Assembly: GCF_000721075.1 (NCBI RefSeq)
Contig: NZ_JOEQ01000018.1
Coordinates: 1 to 64,000, forward strand
DNA: 64,000 nt
Source of the DNA: Streptosporangium amethystogenes
GTDB taxonomy: Bacteria; Actinomycetota; Actinomycetes; Streptosporangiales; Streptosporangiaceae
Direction of reading: 5' to 3'
The position numbers and the translations under genes are program-made. The notes under the pieces were generated by a model that was not told where the DNA came from, made no database searches, and saw nothing but the letters and a program-made list of their open reading frames with translations. This document shows positions 9,516 through 16,660 of the stretch, piece after piece (position 1 is the stretch's first letter; each line of letters starts with the position of its first letter).

Positions 9516-9733
9516 TCTTGCTAACGCGGTTGCTAAAAACAGGTCTGGACGGACCTGGACGACCGTGGACTGAGGGACCTCATGAAGGCCGCCCGAGCAG
9601 GCCCGAAAGACGGCTGTAGACGGTCCTGGACGATCGTGTTCTAACTCGTAATGAAGGGGTGCAGGAACGCTATGAAGCGGTGATTCCGTCCGGGACGCGG
9701 AAGATCAACAGCTCGACCACACCCAACAGCAAG

Positions 9734-9766
9734 ACGGCTCACACCTAGAACGTAAGTGTGAGCCGT
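9734..9766 (-). terminator. hairpin downstream of msrA-like fragment, matching the msrA terminator
   Basis: ACGGCTCACAC (9734-9744) pairs with GTGTGAGCCGT (9756-9766), an 11-bp perfect stem. The hairpin after the intact msrA (20979-21011) has the same ACGGCTCAC/GTGAGCCGT stem. Similarity to msrA at this copy therefore extends past the coding end. Confidence 0.65.
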
Positions 9767-9786
9767 ACAAGCGTGACCATAGAGGA

Positions 9787-9879
9787 TTACTCCTCCGCGG
9801 AGACCAAGCCCGTCTGGCAGGCGGCCCACTCTGATGGGGCACCTAGCTTGACACTGGTGCCGCCGATGTCGCAGTAACC
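9787..9879 (-). repeat. msrA 3'-end copy 1
   Basis: Read on the minus strand, this encodes [18 protein letters not shown], then [12 protein letters not shown] and a TAA. It is collinear and in frame with the last 30 codons of the intact msrA (stop at 21029). Most differences are at third codon positions. Upstream codons (ESHLAL) no longer match MsrA, so the copy begins at the GYCG block. A terminator-like hairpin homologous to that of msrA follows. Confidence 0.8.
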
Positions 9880-9934
9880 CAGCGCCAAATGGCTCTCACC
9901 GTGCACAGTGCCACCTGTGAACGGCGACTACAGG

Positions 9935-10453
9935 TTAACGTGCCCCCGAGCGAAACTCCGTCCAGAGATCGACGGCTTCCTCCAGGCCGAGTGCCGCCAC
10001 ATCCTCGCGGGCCATGCCGACTGTGTAGATCAACCGATTGGCGAGCCAGTCAGGAACCGGCTCTCGTGCAGGCACCTCGTCGATGTGAATGTGATCGGTC
10101 AGAGTTCCGAGGCGGTCGATGACCTCGCCGAGGCGGACGACATCGGGACGCGAACCGCCGGCCGCCCGGACTCGTGCCTTGGCCTCGGCGTAGACCTCCG
10201 CGTCGGCCCTTTCGCCGACCGCCCAGATCTCACAGATCTCGACCGCCTTGTCATCGGTGATCCGATAGACGACCCGCCAGGTGTTCCGGCCGACGACGAG
10301 CTTGCGGAATCCGGTGAGTTCCCCACCTAGCGGGTAACCGGCCTCAGGATTCTCCAGCAGCAGAAGGATCTTTTTCAGAACCTTGGGCACCGCGTCCGGC
10401 CCGATCCTGCGGAGATCGTCAACGGCCGGGTCGGTGAATACGACGTCGGACAC
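9935..10453 (-). CDS. RelE/ParE-family toxin with C-terminal extension
   Basis: A 172-residue protein. Residues 1-90 have the RelE/ParE fold signature: VVFTDPAVDDLRRIG, a leucine-rich helix, GFRKLVVGRNTWRVVYRI and VEICEIWAVGERADAEVY. This predicts a ribosome-dependent mRNA interferase or gyrase inhibitor. The remaining 80 residues (from about RVRAAGG) are an extra domain not found in ordinary RelE proteins, which are about 85-100 residues. The gene starts 2 bases after the stop of the antitoxin gene, forming a two-gene operon. It lies between msrA-like repeats 1 and 2. Confidence 0.8.
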   Translation of the reverse strand: MSDVVFTDPAVDDLRRIGPDAVPKVLKKILLLLENPEAGYPLGGELTGFRKLVVGRNTWRVVYRITDDKAVEICEIWAVGERADAEVYAEAKARVRAAGGSRPDVVRLGEVIDRLGTLTDHIHIDEVPAREPVPDWLANRLIYTVGMAREDVAALGLEEAVDLWTEFRSGAR

Positions 10454-10455
10454 CG

Positions 10456-10767
10456 CTACTCGTCGTCATCCGGAAGCGCGGCCAGCGACTCACGGGTATG
10501 CCCGAAGGCGGAAAGGACATCATCGATCGACGTCCGTCGCCCGCTGTCGGTCGCCGCCCGCACAAGAACCAGCGCCAGATCCCGCAGATCGGCCGCGGCC
10601 TCTTCTAGCTCGTTGAGACGCCGCATGCTCACAACCGCCGCAACCGGCTGATGCCGACGGGTCACCACCAGATCCGCCCCCTGCTCCGCATCAGCCACCA
10701 GACGGGCCACCCCTCGCTGCGCGGCCTCGGTGACCGTGAGCTCGGTCGCATCATGGAGAACAGTCAT
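10456..10767 (-). CDS. Phd/YefM-type antitoxin
   Basis: About 103 residues from the ATG at 10767. The N-terminal Phd/YefM DNA-binding fold is visible: TELTVTEAAQRGVARLVADA, then DLVVTRRHQPVAAVVSMRRLNELEE. The C-terminal acidic tail (LAALPDDDE) probably wraps the toxin. It is the first gene of the TA pair. The ATG is only 8 bases from the first CTATATAG box, so the leader is very short and autorepression through those boxes is likely. The frame is open 13 codons further upstream, but that part overlaps the operator. Confidence 0.82.
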   Translation of the reverse strand: MTVLHDATELTVTEAAQRGVARLVADAEQGADLVVTRRHQPVAAVVSMRRLNELEEAAADLRDLALVLVRAATDSGRRTSIDDVLSAFGHTRESLAALPDDDE

Positions 10768-10774
10768 GCAAAAA

Positions 10775-10794
10775 CTATATAGGAAACTATATAG
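10775..10794 (-). promoter_or_regulatory. paired CTATATAG operator of the Phd/RelE operon
   Basis: Two identical 8-bp palindromes CTATATAG at 10775-10782 and 10787-10794 lie on a 12-bp period within AAACTATATAG direct repeats. They sit directly upstream of the antitoxin ATG, as expected for Phd/YefM autoregulation. They are strikingly A/T-rich in this GC-rich sequence and could also contain the -10 element. Confidence 0.65.
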
Positions 10795-10817
10795 AGAAAC
10801 AATCACCGAACCGCATC

Positions 10818-10844
10818 GCAGGCCGTCGTAGCGAAACGGCCTGC
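10818..10844 (-). terminator. hairpin after msrA-like copy 2
   Basis: GCAGGCCGT (10818-10826) pairs perfectly with ACGGCCTGC (10836-10844), 41 bases beyond the stop of copy 2 on the minus strand. The stem differs from that of msrA itself. Confidence 0.5.
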
Positions 10845-10884
10845 GCCTGAAAGGTCGGCGGAGCCCACGGCAGCGCGCGAAGAG

Positions 10885-10977
10885 CTACTCCTCGGTCGGG
10901 ACCAGGCCCGTCTGGCAGGCGCCCCACTCAGATGGGTCACCTAGCTTGACGTTGGTGCCGCCGGCACCGCAGTGGCT
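10885..10977 (-). repeat. msrA 3'-end copy 2
   Basis: On the minus strand this reads [17 protein letters not shown], then [12 protein letters not shown] and a TAG, the closest of the copies to the MsrA C-terminus. Between this copy and msrA most codon differences from the Cys onward are synonymous (for example AAA/AAG, CTG/CTA, CCG/CCA, TCC/TCT, TGT/TGC). It is open upstream as a 95-codon frame (to 11172), but that extension is not MsrA-like. Confidence 0.8.
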
Positions 10978-11130
10978 GTTCGGTGCCTGGTGCCATGAGG
11001 CGGCACTCCGCGGGGCCCCGGTCGCGGGTCGCGCCGGGTAGCCGACGACCTTCGCAAGTCGTGTGCCCGGTAGGTGCTTCCTTCCCTCTGGGCTGGTCAC
11101 CTCTCCGCGCCCTGTGCCAGGGTGACCGGT

Positions 11131-12048
11131 ATGTTCGCGATCACCGTACTGACAGAGGACGGTCGCCGGCACGTCCGGGCAAGCGCTGGGAGACTCGCCG
11201 AACTGGTCAACCGGCTGGGCGGTCAGGACGACAGGTTCCTGGTCGTCCAGCGGATTCCCGACCTACCCGAAGTCTTCATTCAGGTATGGCACGAGGATGG
11301 AGGCGACTATGTGCTGGAACACCGTGACGGGGCACCCGACCGACACTTCCAGACGATACTCGACAGGCCCGTGTCGGTAATCACGGCCATGACCCGCTGG
11401 GCGTGCTTGGAGGACGAATGGGGCTCCGGACTGAACTGGACCTCATTGGACCTGGGCCTCCCTGAGCCTCCACCTCCTCTCGAACTTGACGAGGACGAGC
11501 GCGAGAAGCTCGATGCGCGCATCCGTGAAGTGATCGTGGGCGGTTACGAGACGCGAGCACAACTGGCCGAGATCGCACAGGACTATCTCGTGTCAGGGAA
11601 CCGCCGACCGGTCTCTCCCGAACAGGCACGCTGGCTGGTGGACCGAATGTGGCTGGAACGAGTCGAGGAGCAGGCCTCCTGGAAGGGGGAGACGGACCCG
11701 GAACGGCTCAGCCGGGCCTTCACCGCCCTGGAAGCCGCGGGCATCACGGCGAGGGAGAACTTCACCTGCTGCCGTACTTGCGGTCAGGCGGAGATCGGAG
11801 CGGCGGGCTCACCGGATGCCCGAGGTCATGTCTACTTTCACAGCCAGTGCACGGACTCGGCCGCGGCCGGACATGGGCTGGCACTCCTGTACGGCGGGTT
11901 CGACGGCTCATCAGATACAACGGCGTCCATCGGACGAGAGATCGTGGCCGCACTCAGGGAAACCGGCCTCTCGGTGGAGTGGAACGGCGATCCCCGGCAG
12001 GCCATCACTGTTGTCCCTCTCGACTGGCGCAAACGCCTCGTCGGCTGA
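11131..12048 (+). CDS. DUF6891-like protein, island cargo
   Basis: About 305 residues from the ATG at 11131 (MFAITVLTEDGRRHVRASAG). The N-terminal 110 residues form a predicted alpha/beta region (FLVVQRIPDLPEVFIQVWHE). An acidic linker (PPPPLELDEDEREKLDAR) follows, then a C-terminal domain beginning ARENFTCCRTCGQAEIGA. That domain has a CxxC pair, HVYFHSQCTDSAAAG and LALLYGGFDG, which resembles the DUF6891 family. A metal-binding CCRTC site is plausible but not proven. It is the sole gene between msrA-like copies 2 and 3. Function unknown. Confidence 0.7.
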   Translation: MFAITVLTEDGRRHVRASAGRLAELVNRLGGQDDRFLVVQRIPDLPEVFIQVWHEDGGDYVLEHRDGAPDRHFQTILDRPVSVITAMTRWACLEDEWGSGLNWTSLDLGLPEPPPPLELDEDEREKLDARIREVIVGGYETRAQLAEIAQDYLVSGNRRPVSPEQARWLVDRMWLERVEEQASWKGETDPERLSRAFTALEAAGITARENFTCCRTCGQAEIGAAGSPDARGHVYFHSQCTDSAAAGHGLALLYGGFDGSSDTTASIGREIVAALRETGLSVEWNGDPRQAITVVPLDWRKRLVG

Positions 12049-12224
12049 GCAGGTACACCTGCAGTGAGGATCGTTGCCAGAAATGGCGACGATCCAAGAC
12101 CACCGTGGGACGATCCTGGGCAGACTGCGTGTCAGCTCAGGTCACACCTCGCCGTTCATGAGGCTGAAGAGACAGGCCCCCTATACCACCCCGAGTCCGC
12201 ACGAGAGTCTCCCCACCCCTGTGC

Positions 12225-12314
12225 TTACTTCTCCGAGTCCGTCAGGCCCGTCGGGCAGGACGACTCGGACGGGTCACCTAGCTTGATGTTGGTGCCAGCG
12301 GTCCCGCAGTGGCC
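12225..12314 (-). repeat. msrA 3'-end copy 3
   Basis: On the minus strand this reads GHCGTAGTNIKLGDPSESS, then CPTGLTDSEK and a TAA. It keeps the Cys, the VKLGDPSE core and the CxTGL block but is more diverged than copies 1 and 2 and two codons shorter. A stop codon lies about eight codons upstream (about 12337), so it cannot be part of a longer MsrA. No clear hairpin follows. Confidence 0.7.
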
Positions 12315-12375
12315 AGCCCCGCTTCGAGATACAGCCTATGGCGGCACTTTCTCCGAGGCGGCAGCCAAAGCGTCG

Positions 12376-12840
12376 TCAGAAAGGTTGCATCTGATCGATC
12401 ACTTTCGCCGCGATCTCCATGATCGCCTCAACCTTGGCTATGTCGGCCCGAACATCGTCGGCGTCGAATTAAGGTGACCCCAGACGCGGGTATTCTGCCT
12501 CATTCCGCCGTCGACGCATCCGGTCAAAGGGACGAAGGCTCCGGCTCAACGGTGGATCAAGCTGCGCGCTGACCGCCTCGTACACCACGATATGGCCGCC
12601 CCGGCTACTGGCTCGAAGCCCCTGATTCTCCAGCACCGCGCACAACGCCTTACGGGCCGCGTCGTAGAGCAACTGGTATGCGCCAATCGGATCCGACTCC
12701 ATCGCGAGACGAGCGGTCGCCAGGTGTTTCCCGGCCTGAGCGAGCAACTCCTCGGCCTGCGGGCGGCTCGCCGCGACCTTTTCGATCTCACCGCGGCCCA
12801 GCATGCCTTCAAAAGTGGCGCGCCCTTGCTCCCATCTCAC
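12376..12840 (-). pseudogene. HEPN-domain toxin with internal stop
   Basis: GTG at 12840 overlaps the MNT stop (GTGA), so it is coupled to the nucleotidyltransferase. The frame encodes 123 residues of a HEPN four-helix protein (LLAQAGKHLATARLAM, DPIGAYQLLYDAARKAL, PFDRMRRRRNEAEYPRL) and then hits TAA at 12469-12471. In the same frame the sequence continues FDADDVRADIAKVEAIMEIA and IDQMQPF to a TGA at 12376-12378, exactly the last helix expected of such proteins. So a nonsense change has removed about 30 residues. The RX4HXY ribonuclease motif of HepT is altered: alanine stands where the histidine is expected before EY. Whether the short protein still works is unknown. Confidence 0.72.
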
Positions 12841-13493
12841 CGAACGTTCCTCTTTTCAATCTTGAGTCGTACGAGTGGCCGGGACCTGATCGTTTCCAGG
12901 AAGGGATCGCCGCCTGAAGACTCCCAGTCATCGCGGCTCAGCCGGCGCATGTTCACCTCTCTGCCGAGCTGCCGTTCCGCGGCCCTGGCGGCGTCGTAGA
13001 GATCGTCTTCATCAACAGCGCCGACAACCAGGACATCCACATCATTCGGCACCCGGCCTGGCTCTCCCGAGTAGCGCGCGGCCCAGGAACCGTAGATGTA
13101 CGCCTCCTCGACGGCGGCGACGTCAGACAGGTGTTCACCGAGCACGGCCACCGGCCCGTACGTCAGAGCGAGCAACTCGGTCAGCGGTCGAGCCACGACC
13201 GTGTCGGTGTCCGCGCGAATCATCCGCATGTTGCCGAATCTTCGCTCGGCGACCAGACCCGCCGCGGCGAGACGATCGACTTCGCGCGTCACGGTCGAGG
13301 CCGAGACACCGAACCGCCTTGCCAGCTCAACCTGTGCGTACTCCTCATCGGGATGGAGAAAGAGCCAAGCCAGGAGTTCCCCCTGAAAGGGAGAGCGCAG
13401 CAAGGGAAGCAGGACAGACGGCGGCTGTTTCATGAACTGAAAGATAGCTTGCAGCTTACGCAAGTCATAGTGCCCACGTGCTGGAATCGACAT
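12837..13493 (-). CDS. MNT nucleotidyltransferase antitoxin with winged-helix N-domain
   Basis: About 218 residues from MSIPARGHYD. Residues 20-95 form a winged helix-turn-helix (LLPLLRSPFQGELLAWLFLH, YAQVELARRFGVSASTVTRE). Residues 125-185 form a minimal nucleotidyltransferase with GSWAARYSGE and the metal-binding DVDVLVVG pair. MntA-type enzymes AMPylate and neutralise HEPN toxins. The fused DNA-binding domain suggests that this one also autoregulates. ATG 13493 is preceded by AGGTGA at short spacing; an alternative ATG is at 13433. It is upstream of and coupled to the HEPN gene. Confidence 0.78.
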   Translation of the reverse strand: MSIPARGHYDLRKLQAIFQFMKQPPSVLLPLLRSPFQGELLAWLFLHPDEEYAQVELARRFGVSASTVTREVDRLAAAGLVAERRFGNMRMIRADTDTVVARPLTELLALTYGPVAVLGEHLSDVAAVEEAYIYGSWAARYSGEPGRVPNDVDVLVVGAVDEDDLYDAARAAERQLGREVNMRRLSRDDWESSGGDPFLETIRSRPLVRLKIEKRNVR

Positions 13494-13522
13494 TTCACCT
13501 GGTTGGATTCCCGCCTCCGGTT

Positions 13523-13879
13523 TCAGCCGTCGGTGTCTTTCGGGTGACGAGGTGAGGCATAGACGATCCAGACGGTGCGAGTGGCGTCGTCGATGGCGTA
13601 GCGGACGCGCCCGCCGCTGGTGACCTCGAATTCCCACTGCTCCAGGTCCTTGCCGTTATGACGATGAGTCGCGAGGTCGCCGCGTAGGCGATGTTGACGC
13701 TCGTGATCGGCCCGTGAGCGTGGATCGGCGCGCAGTGCCTCAAAGCACCGGCGCGTGTTGGCCAAGGCGTGCCGGCACAATTCCTCCCATCCCTTGACCG
13801 CATCGCTGCTACCGAACCGGATATCCCATTCGTCGTCCTGAGGCGGGACCGTGACCCGGTCACCACGCTTCGGACTCAT
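13523..13879 (-). CDS. RelE-like toxin
   Basis: 118 residues. The C-terminal half has the RelE-type strand pattern (LEQWEFEVTSGGRVRYAID, RTVWIVYASPRHPKDT). The N-terminal half is an alpha-helical WEELCRHALANTRRCFEALR segment. The C-terminal His/Lys resembles catalytic basic residues of mRNA interferases. It overlaps the upstream antitoxin stop by 4 bases (ATGA), the usual order for such pairs. It is the second toxin module inside the same repeat-bounded segment (copies 3 to 4). Confidence 0.72.
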   Translation of the reverse strand: MSPKRGDRVTVPPQDDEWDIRFGSSDAVKGWEELCRHALANTRRCFEALRADPRSRADHERQHRLRGDLATHRHNGKDLEQWEFEVTSGGRVRYAIDDATRTVWIVYASPRHPKDTDG

Positions 13880-14346
13880 ACTGAGACCTCTACCGGCCCG
13901 AAGTCGCCGCTTGTGGCCTTGCGAGCCTGGGCGTAGCGCACGGGGTCGGCCTTGATCCGAGCGGTCGCCTGCCAGCCTGCGATGACTTCCTGGGTGGTGA
14001 CATCGACATCCAACTCCGCGGCATCGGAGAGCGCCTCCACCAGTTCGAGGGTGAAGGCACGCAGTTCGGCGGAGGTGAGGTGACGCACCCAGGGGAAGAC
14101 CTCGGGCATGGCGATGACCAGCGCGCGGGCGGTCGGATCGTGCTTGACGAGGGCGAGGAACAGACGGGACGCGGTAGCCAGCGTCTGCCCGCGCTGATCC
14201 TCACGGTCGGCGGCGGTCAGGTAGAAGTCCGGGGCATCGCGGTGGGTGACGCGTACCCGGCCAAGGCGCGCGGCGCGTTCGGCGACGGCTCGGGGGTTTC
14301 TCGACAGGTCCGAAAAGGTGACGGCGTCGGCGTTACCAGTACTCAC
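13876..14346 (-). CDS. Phd-like antitoxin, long form
   Basis: 156 residues. The start (ADAVTFSDLSRNPRAVAERA, then VRVTHRDAPDFYLTAADRE) matches the prevent-host-death DNA-binding fold. The remaining 100 residues are a helical domain (LALVKHDPTARALVIAM, LTSAELRAFTLELVEALSDA) that likely binds the neighbouring toxin. Translationally coupled to the toxin downstream. A perfect palindrome, TCAGAA-4-TTCTGA, lies 15 bases upstream of the ATG. Confidence 0.72.
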   Translation of the reverse strand: MSTGNADAVTFSDLSRNPRAVAERAARLGRVRVTHRDAPDFYLTAADREDQRGQTLATASRLFLALVKHDPTARALVIAMPEVFPWVRHLTSAELRAFTLELVEALSDAAELDVDVTTQEVIAGWQATARIKADPVRYAQARKATSGDFGPVEVSV

Positions 14347-14360
14347 CCTGCCATCATAAG

Positions 14361-14376
14361 TCAGAACACATTCTGA
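14361..14376 (-). promoter_or_regulatory. palindromic operator of second TA operon
   Basis: TCAGAA (14361-14366) and TTCTGA (14371-14376) form a perfect 6-bp inverted repeat with a 4-base centre, 15 bases upstream of the antitoxin start at 14346. Probable autoregulatory site. Confidence 0.55.
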
Positions 14377-14764
14377 TAGACGGTGAACGCAGGAGAGATT
14401 GCTCTGCCGTCGCCTATCGGCAAACCGGGCAAGCCAAACCGTCTGACGACTTACCCAGGAAAGACATGCAAACGCGGGAAGTCATCTTCGGCCGGGTCAC
14501 CTGGCTTGACGTTGGCGCCTCCGATGGCGCGGTGACCTTCAGGGATCGGGCGCGGCCGCGTACGTCGGAGGGCTAGCCCTCGGAGCTCAAGACCCGCAGG
14601 TCACAGGATCGGCCGCAGGAGATGAGGCCTCACTCGCAGGGCCGGCACCAGGCCGGGGTCTCCGGGAGTACGGGGCCTGGCGCGACGGATTTCACATCCA
14701 TCTGGGCGGCGCCGCAGACCCCGCGGCCGGGCCGAGCCGTCCGGCCTTCTCTCCCGCGTGAAGG
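14377..14764. other. non-coding stretch around copy 4
   Basis: Apart from msrA-like copy 4 I see no gene in these 388 bases. It separates the A/T-richer TA region from GC-richer DNA carrying the SDR gene. Confidence 0.4.
14451..14536 (-). repeat. msrA 3'-end copy 4 (degenerate)
   Basis: On the minus strand this reads GHRAIGGANVKPGDPAEDD then FPRLHVFPG and a TAA at 14451. The core GCCAACGTCAAGCCAGGTGA matches the msrA repeat core, but the Cys and the CQTGL tail are gone. It lies between the TA genes and the SDR segment. Confidence 0.6.
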
Positions 14765-15643
14765 TCAGGTCGAGGTGAGCGGGGCCAGTCGCCGGCTGAG
14801 CCGGAGGACGGCCTCGGCCATTCGGGAGTCGGTGACGGGGCGGAAGGGCGCGACAGGACGAGCCTCGGGTCCGATGACCAGGCCGGTCCGCCCGTCCAGT
14901 GAGGCGTCGGCCGCCGCGAGGACCGACGACCGTGCGGCCAGTGACGCAGAGCCGGACGTGGCGCGTTCGAAGGTACGCCGGACCAGCGGCCAAAGTAGCC
15001 GCAGCCCCGGCGAAACGATCTTCGGCGACCGCATGGTGCCGTCGGTCATCGCGGTGGCCGCGCCACCGGGATCGGCCGCGAAAACCGAGACGCCCGTGCC
15101 TCGCAGCCGCTCCGCCAGATCCAGCGTGTAAGCGAGGTTGGCGAGCTTCGCTCGGCCGTACCAGTGAAAGCCGTAGTAGCCGCCCGGCGGCTCGACGGCA
15201 TCGAAAGAGCGTTTGGCCGCCCGGATCGCGCCCGAGGTGACATTCACGATCCGGCTCGGTCCTCCAGCCCGGAGCGGCTCCAGCAACAGTTCGGTCAGCA
15301 GGTACGGGGAAAGGTGGTTGACGGCGAACGACGCCTCGATCCCGTCCACCGTCTGCTGCCGATCCGCGAACATCGCTCCGACATTGTTGACCAGGACGTG
15401 CAGCGGGCCCTCTCCCGCGAGCCGGGCGGCCAGCTCTCGGACGGAGTCGAGCGATGCGAGGTCGGCGGCGACGAACCTCGCCCCCTGCCCCGTCGCCACC
15501 GCGTCGATTCTCTCGATCGCGCGAGCACCCCGCTCGGCGTTCCGCCCGATCACGGTCACCGCGTGACCTGTCGCCGCCAGACCCATCGCGGTCTCCAGGC
15601 CGATTCCTCCGGTCCCCGCCGTCACCACGGCCCGTTTTCCCAT
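14765..15643 (-). CDS. short-chain dehydrogenase/reductase
   Basis: About 292 residues from the ATG at 15643 (GGAGGGCGGGG upstream). The Rossmann glycine motif TAGTGGIG is at residues 8-15, an NNVGA strand near 85, and the catalytic pair in WYGRAKLA (Tyr/Lys). The Ser of the triad is in IVNVTSGAI. The Arg in VIGRNAERG after the second strand favours NADP. It resembles retinol dehydrogenase/WWOX-like SDRs. Its promoter region holds two GGAT-N4-ATCC boxes, and the neighbouring TetR gene on the same strand is the likely regulator. Substrate unknown. Confidence 0.88.
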   Translation of the reverse strand: MGKRAVVTAGTGGIGLETAMGLAATGHAVTVIGRNAERGARAIERIDAVATGQGARFVAADLASLDSVRELAARLAGEGPLHVLVNNVGAMFADRQQTVDGIEASFAVNHLSPYLLTELLLEPLRAGGPSRIVNVTSGAIRAAKRSFDAVEPPGGYYGFHWYGRAKLANLAYTLDLAERLRGTGVSVFAADPGGAATAMTDGTMRSPKIVSPGLRLLWPLVRRTFERATSGSASLAARSSVLAAADASLDGRTGLVIGPEARPVAPFRPVTDSRMAEAVLRLSRRLAPLTST

Positions 15644-15673
15644 GGCCCCGCCCTCCACTGGTCGAACGCTACC

Positions 15674-15725
15674 GGATAGCCATCCGTTTTAGTACTCACA
15701 CCGTAGCATAAATGGATGACTATCC
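15674..15725 (-). promoter_or_regulatory. two palindromic boxes, probable TetR operators
   Basis: GGATAGCCATCC (15674-15685) and GGATGACTATCC (15714-15725) are both GGAT-N4-ATCC palindromes, centred 40 bp apart. Together they form a larger inverted repeat, CCGGATAGCCATCC versus GGATGACTATCCGG. They lie between the SDR start (15643) and the end of the TetR gene. Confidence 0.6.
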
Positions 15726-15783
15726 GGTTAGCGGAGACGGGCATACAGCAACGAACTTCCAAGCTGCGGGTTCCAGGCTGCCG

Positions 15784-16368
15784 TCAGCGCGGGGGGCGCA
15801 GGCCCTCAAGGAGGACGTCGAGGTAGATCTCGGCATGCTGGGCGTCGTTGCCACCGGAGCGGACCGCGTGCTCGATGCCGCAGAGCAGACGACGGACATC
15901 GTCCGCCCCGATGCCCCGCCGGATGGCGCCCGCGCGGCGGGCACGGTCGAGCAGCTCCGCGACGGCACCGTCCAGCTCGACCTTCATCTCCGAGGTCTGC
16001 ACATCGGCGTCGCTGGCGGATTCGAGCACCGCTGCGAACCCGGCGTCGTCCAGCATGCGTCCGAGAGTGAAACGCAGAAGACGATGCAAACCCGAGAGGG
16101 CGTCCTCGTCGGCCGCCGCGGCCTGCGCCTCGTCGACGAGCTGCTGGAAGCGTTCTGCCAGCAGCGCCTCCAGCAGCGCGTGCCGGTTGGGGAAATGCCG
16201 GTACACGGTCCCGACGCCCACTCCCGCGAGCCGGGCGATGGTGTTCAGCATGAGCGAGTCGTCGCCCATGGCCAACTGCTCGCGGGCGACCTTCAACACC
16301 CGTGCGCGGTTGCGTGCGGCGTCCGCGCGCAACGCCGTCCCTCGCTCAGCACTGGGTGTCACGGGCAC
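15784..16368 (-). CDS. TetR-family repressor
   Basis: 194 residues. The N-terminal helix-turn-helix (about 20-65) reads ARVLKVAREQLAM, LNTIARLAGVGVGTVYRHF and NRHALLEALLAE. The remainder is the variable ligand-binding helical domain with a TetR_C-like end (DVRRLLCGIEHAVRSGG). It lies directly upstream of the SDR gene on the same strand, with paired palindromes between them. It probably controls the SDR gene and responds to a small hydrophobic ligand. Confidence 0.88.
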   Translation of the reverse strand: MPVTPSAERGTALRADAARNRARVLKVAREQLAMGDDSLMLNTIARLAGVGVGTVYRHFPNRHALLEALLAERFQQLVDEAQAAAADEDALSGLHRLLRFTLGRMLDDAGFAAVLESASDADVQTSEMKVELDGAVAELLDRARRAGAIRRGIGADDVRRLLCGIEHAVRSGGNDAQHAEIYLDVLLEGLRPPR

Positions 16369-16543
16369 AGCCTAACGGCTTGCCGGTCAAGGGCCGCGAG
16401 GCGTCGATTCGAGCGATGAATCCTCATCAACGCACGTCTCGATCACAAAGGCTCGGCCGATGCACCGCTCCAGTTCGGCGATGGGGAGGGCCCGGCGATA
16501 TGAGAAGGCTGATCTGCGAGCCGAACTCCCGGAAACCGAGGGC

Positions 16544-16648
16544 TCGGGCGACACGTCGCGACGGCTGGTCGTGGAGAAGCTGCGGGGCAGGTCCGCGCCG
16601 GAGGCCCGGCTCCTCACCCCGCAGCTCACCGTCCGCGCCAGCATGTGA
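16544..16648 (+). pseudogene. possible LacI-family C-terminal remnant
   Basis: The frame ending at the TGA at 16646-16648 reads GDTSRRLVVEKLRG, then LLTPQLTVRASM. This is like the last helix and strand of LacI/GalR regulators (LLxRLxG...LLxPxLVVRxS). Nothing upstream resembles the rest of such a protein, so this would be only a tail. Evidence is limited to about 35 codons. Confidence 0.35.
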
Positions 16649-16660
16649 CGCCGAGGGTCC

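Noticed and set aside
10885..11172. A 95-residue gene ending in the MsrA-like tail
   Set aside because: Only the last 30 codons resemble MsrA. The upstream part lacks coding character and overlaps the promoter of the opposite gene. Kept as a repeat, not a gene.
12064..12477. Plus-strand 137-codon ORF
   Set aside because: It runs antisense to msrA-like copy 3 and to the HEPN tail, and its translation resembles nothing.
9734..14536. A chromosomal integron with attC sites
   Set aside because: The dispersed repeats match the coding end of msrA rather than attC structure. I found no clear RYYYAAC/GTTRRRY pair and no integron integrase.
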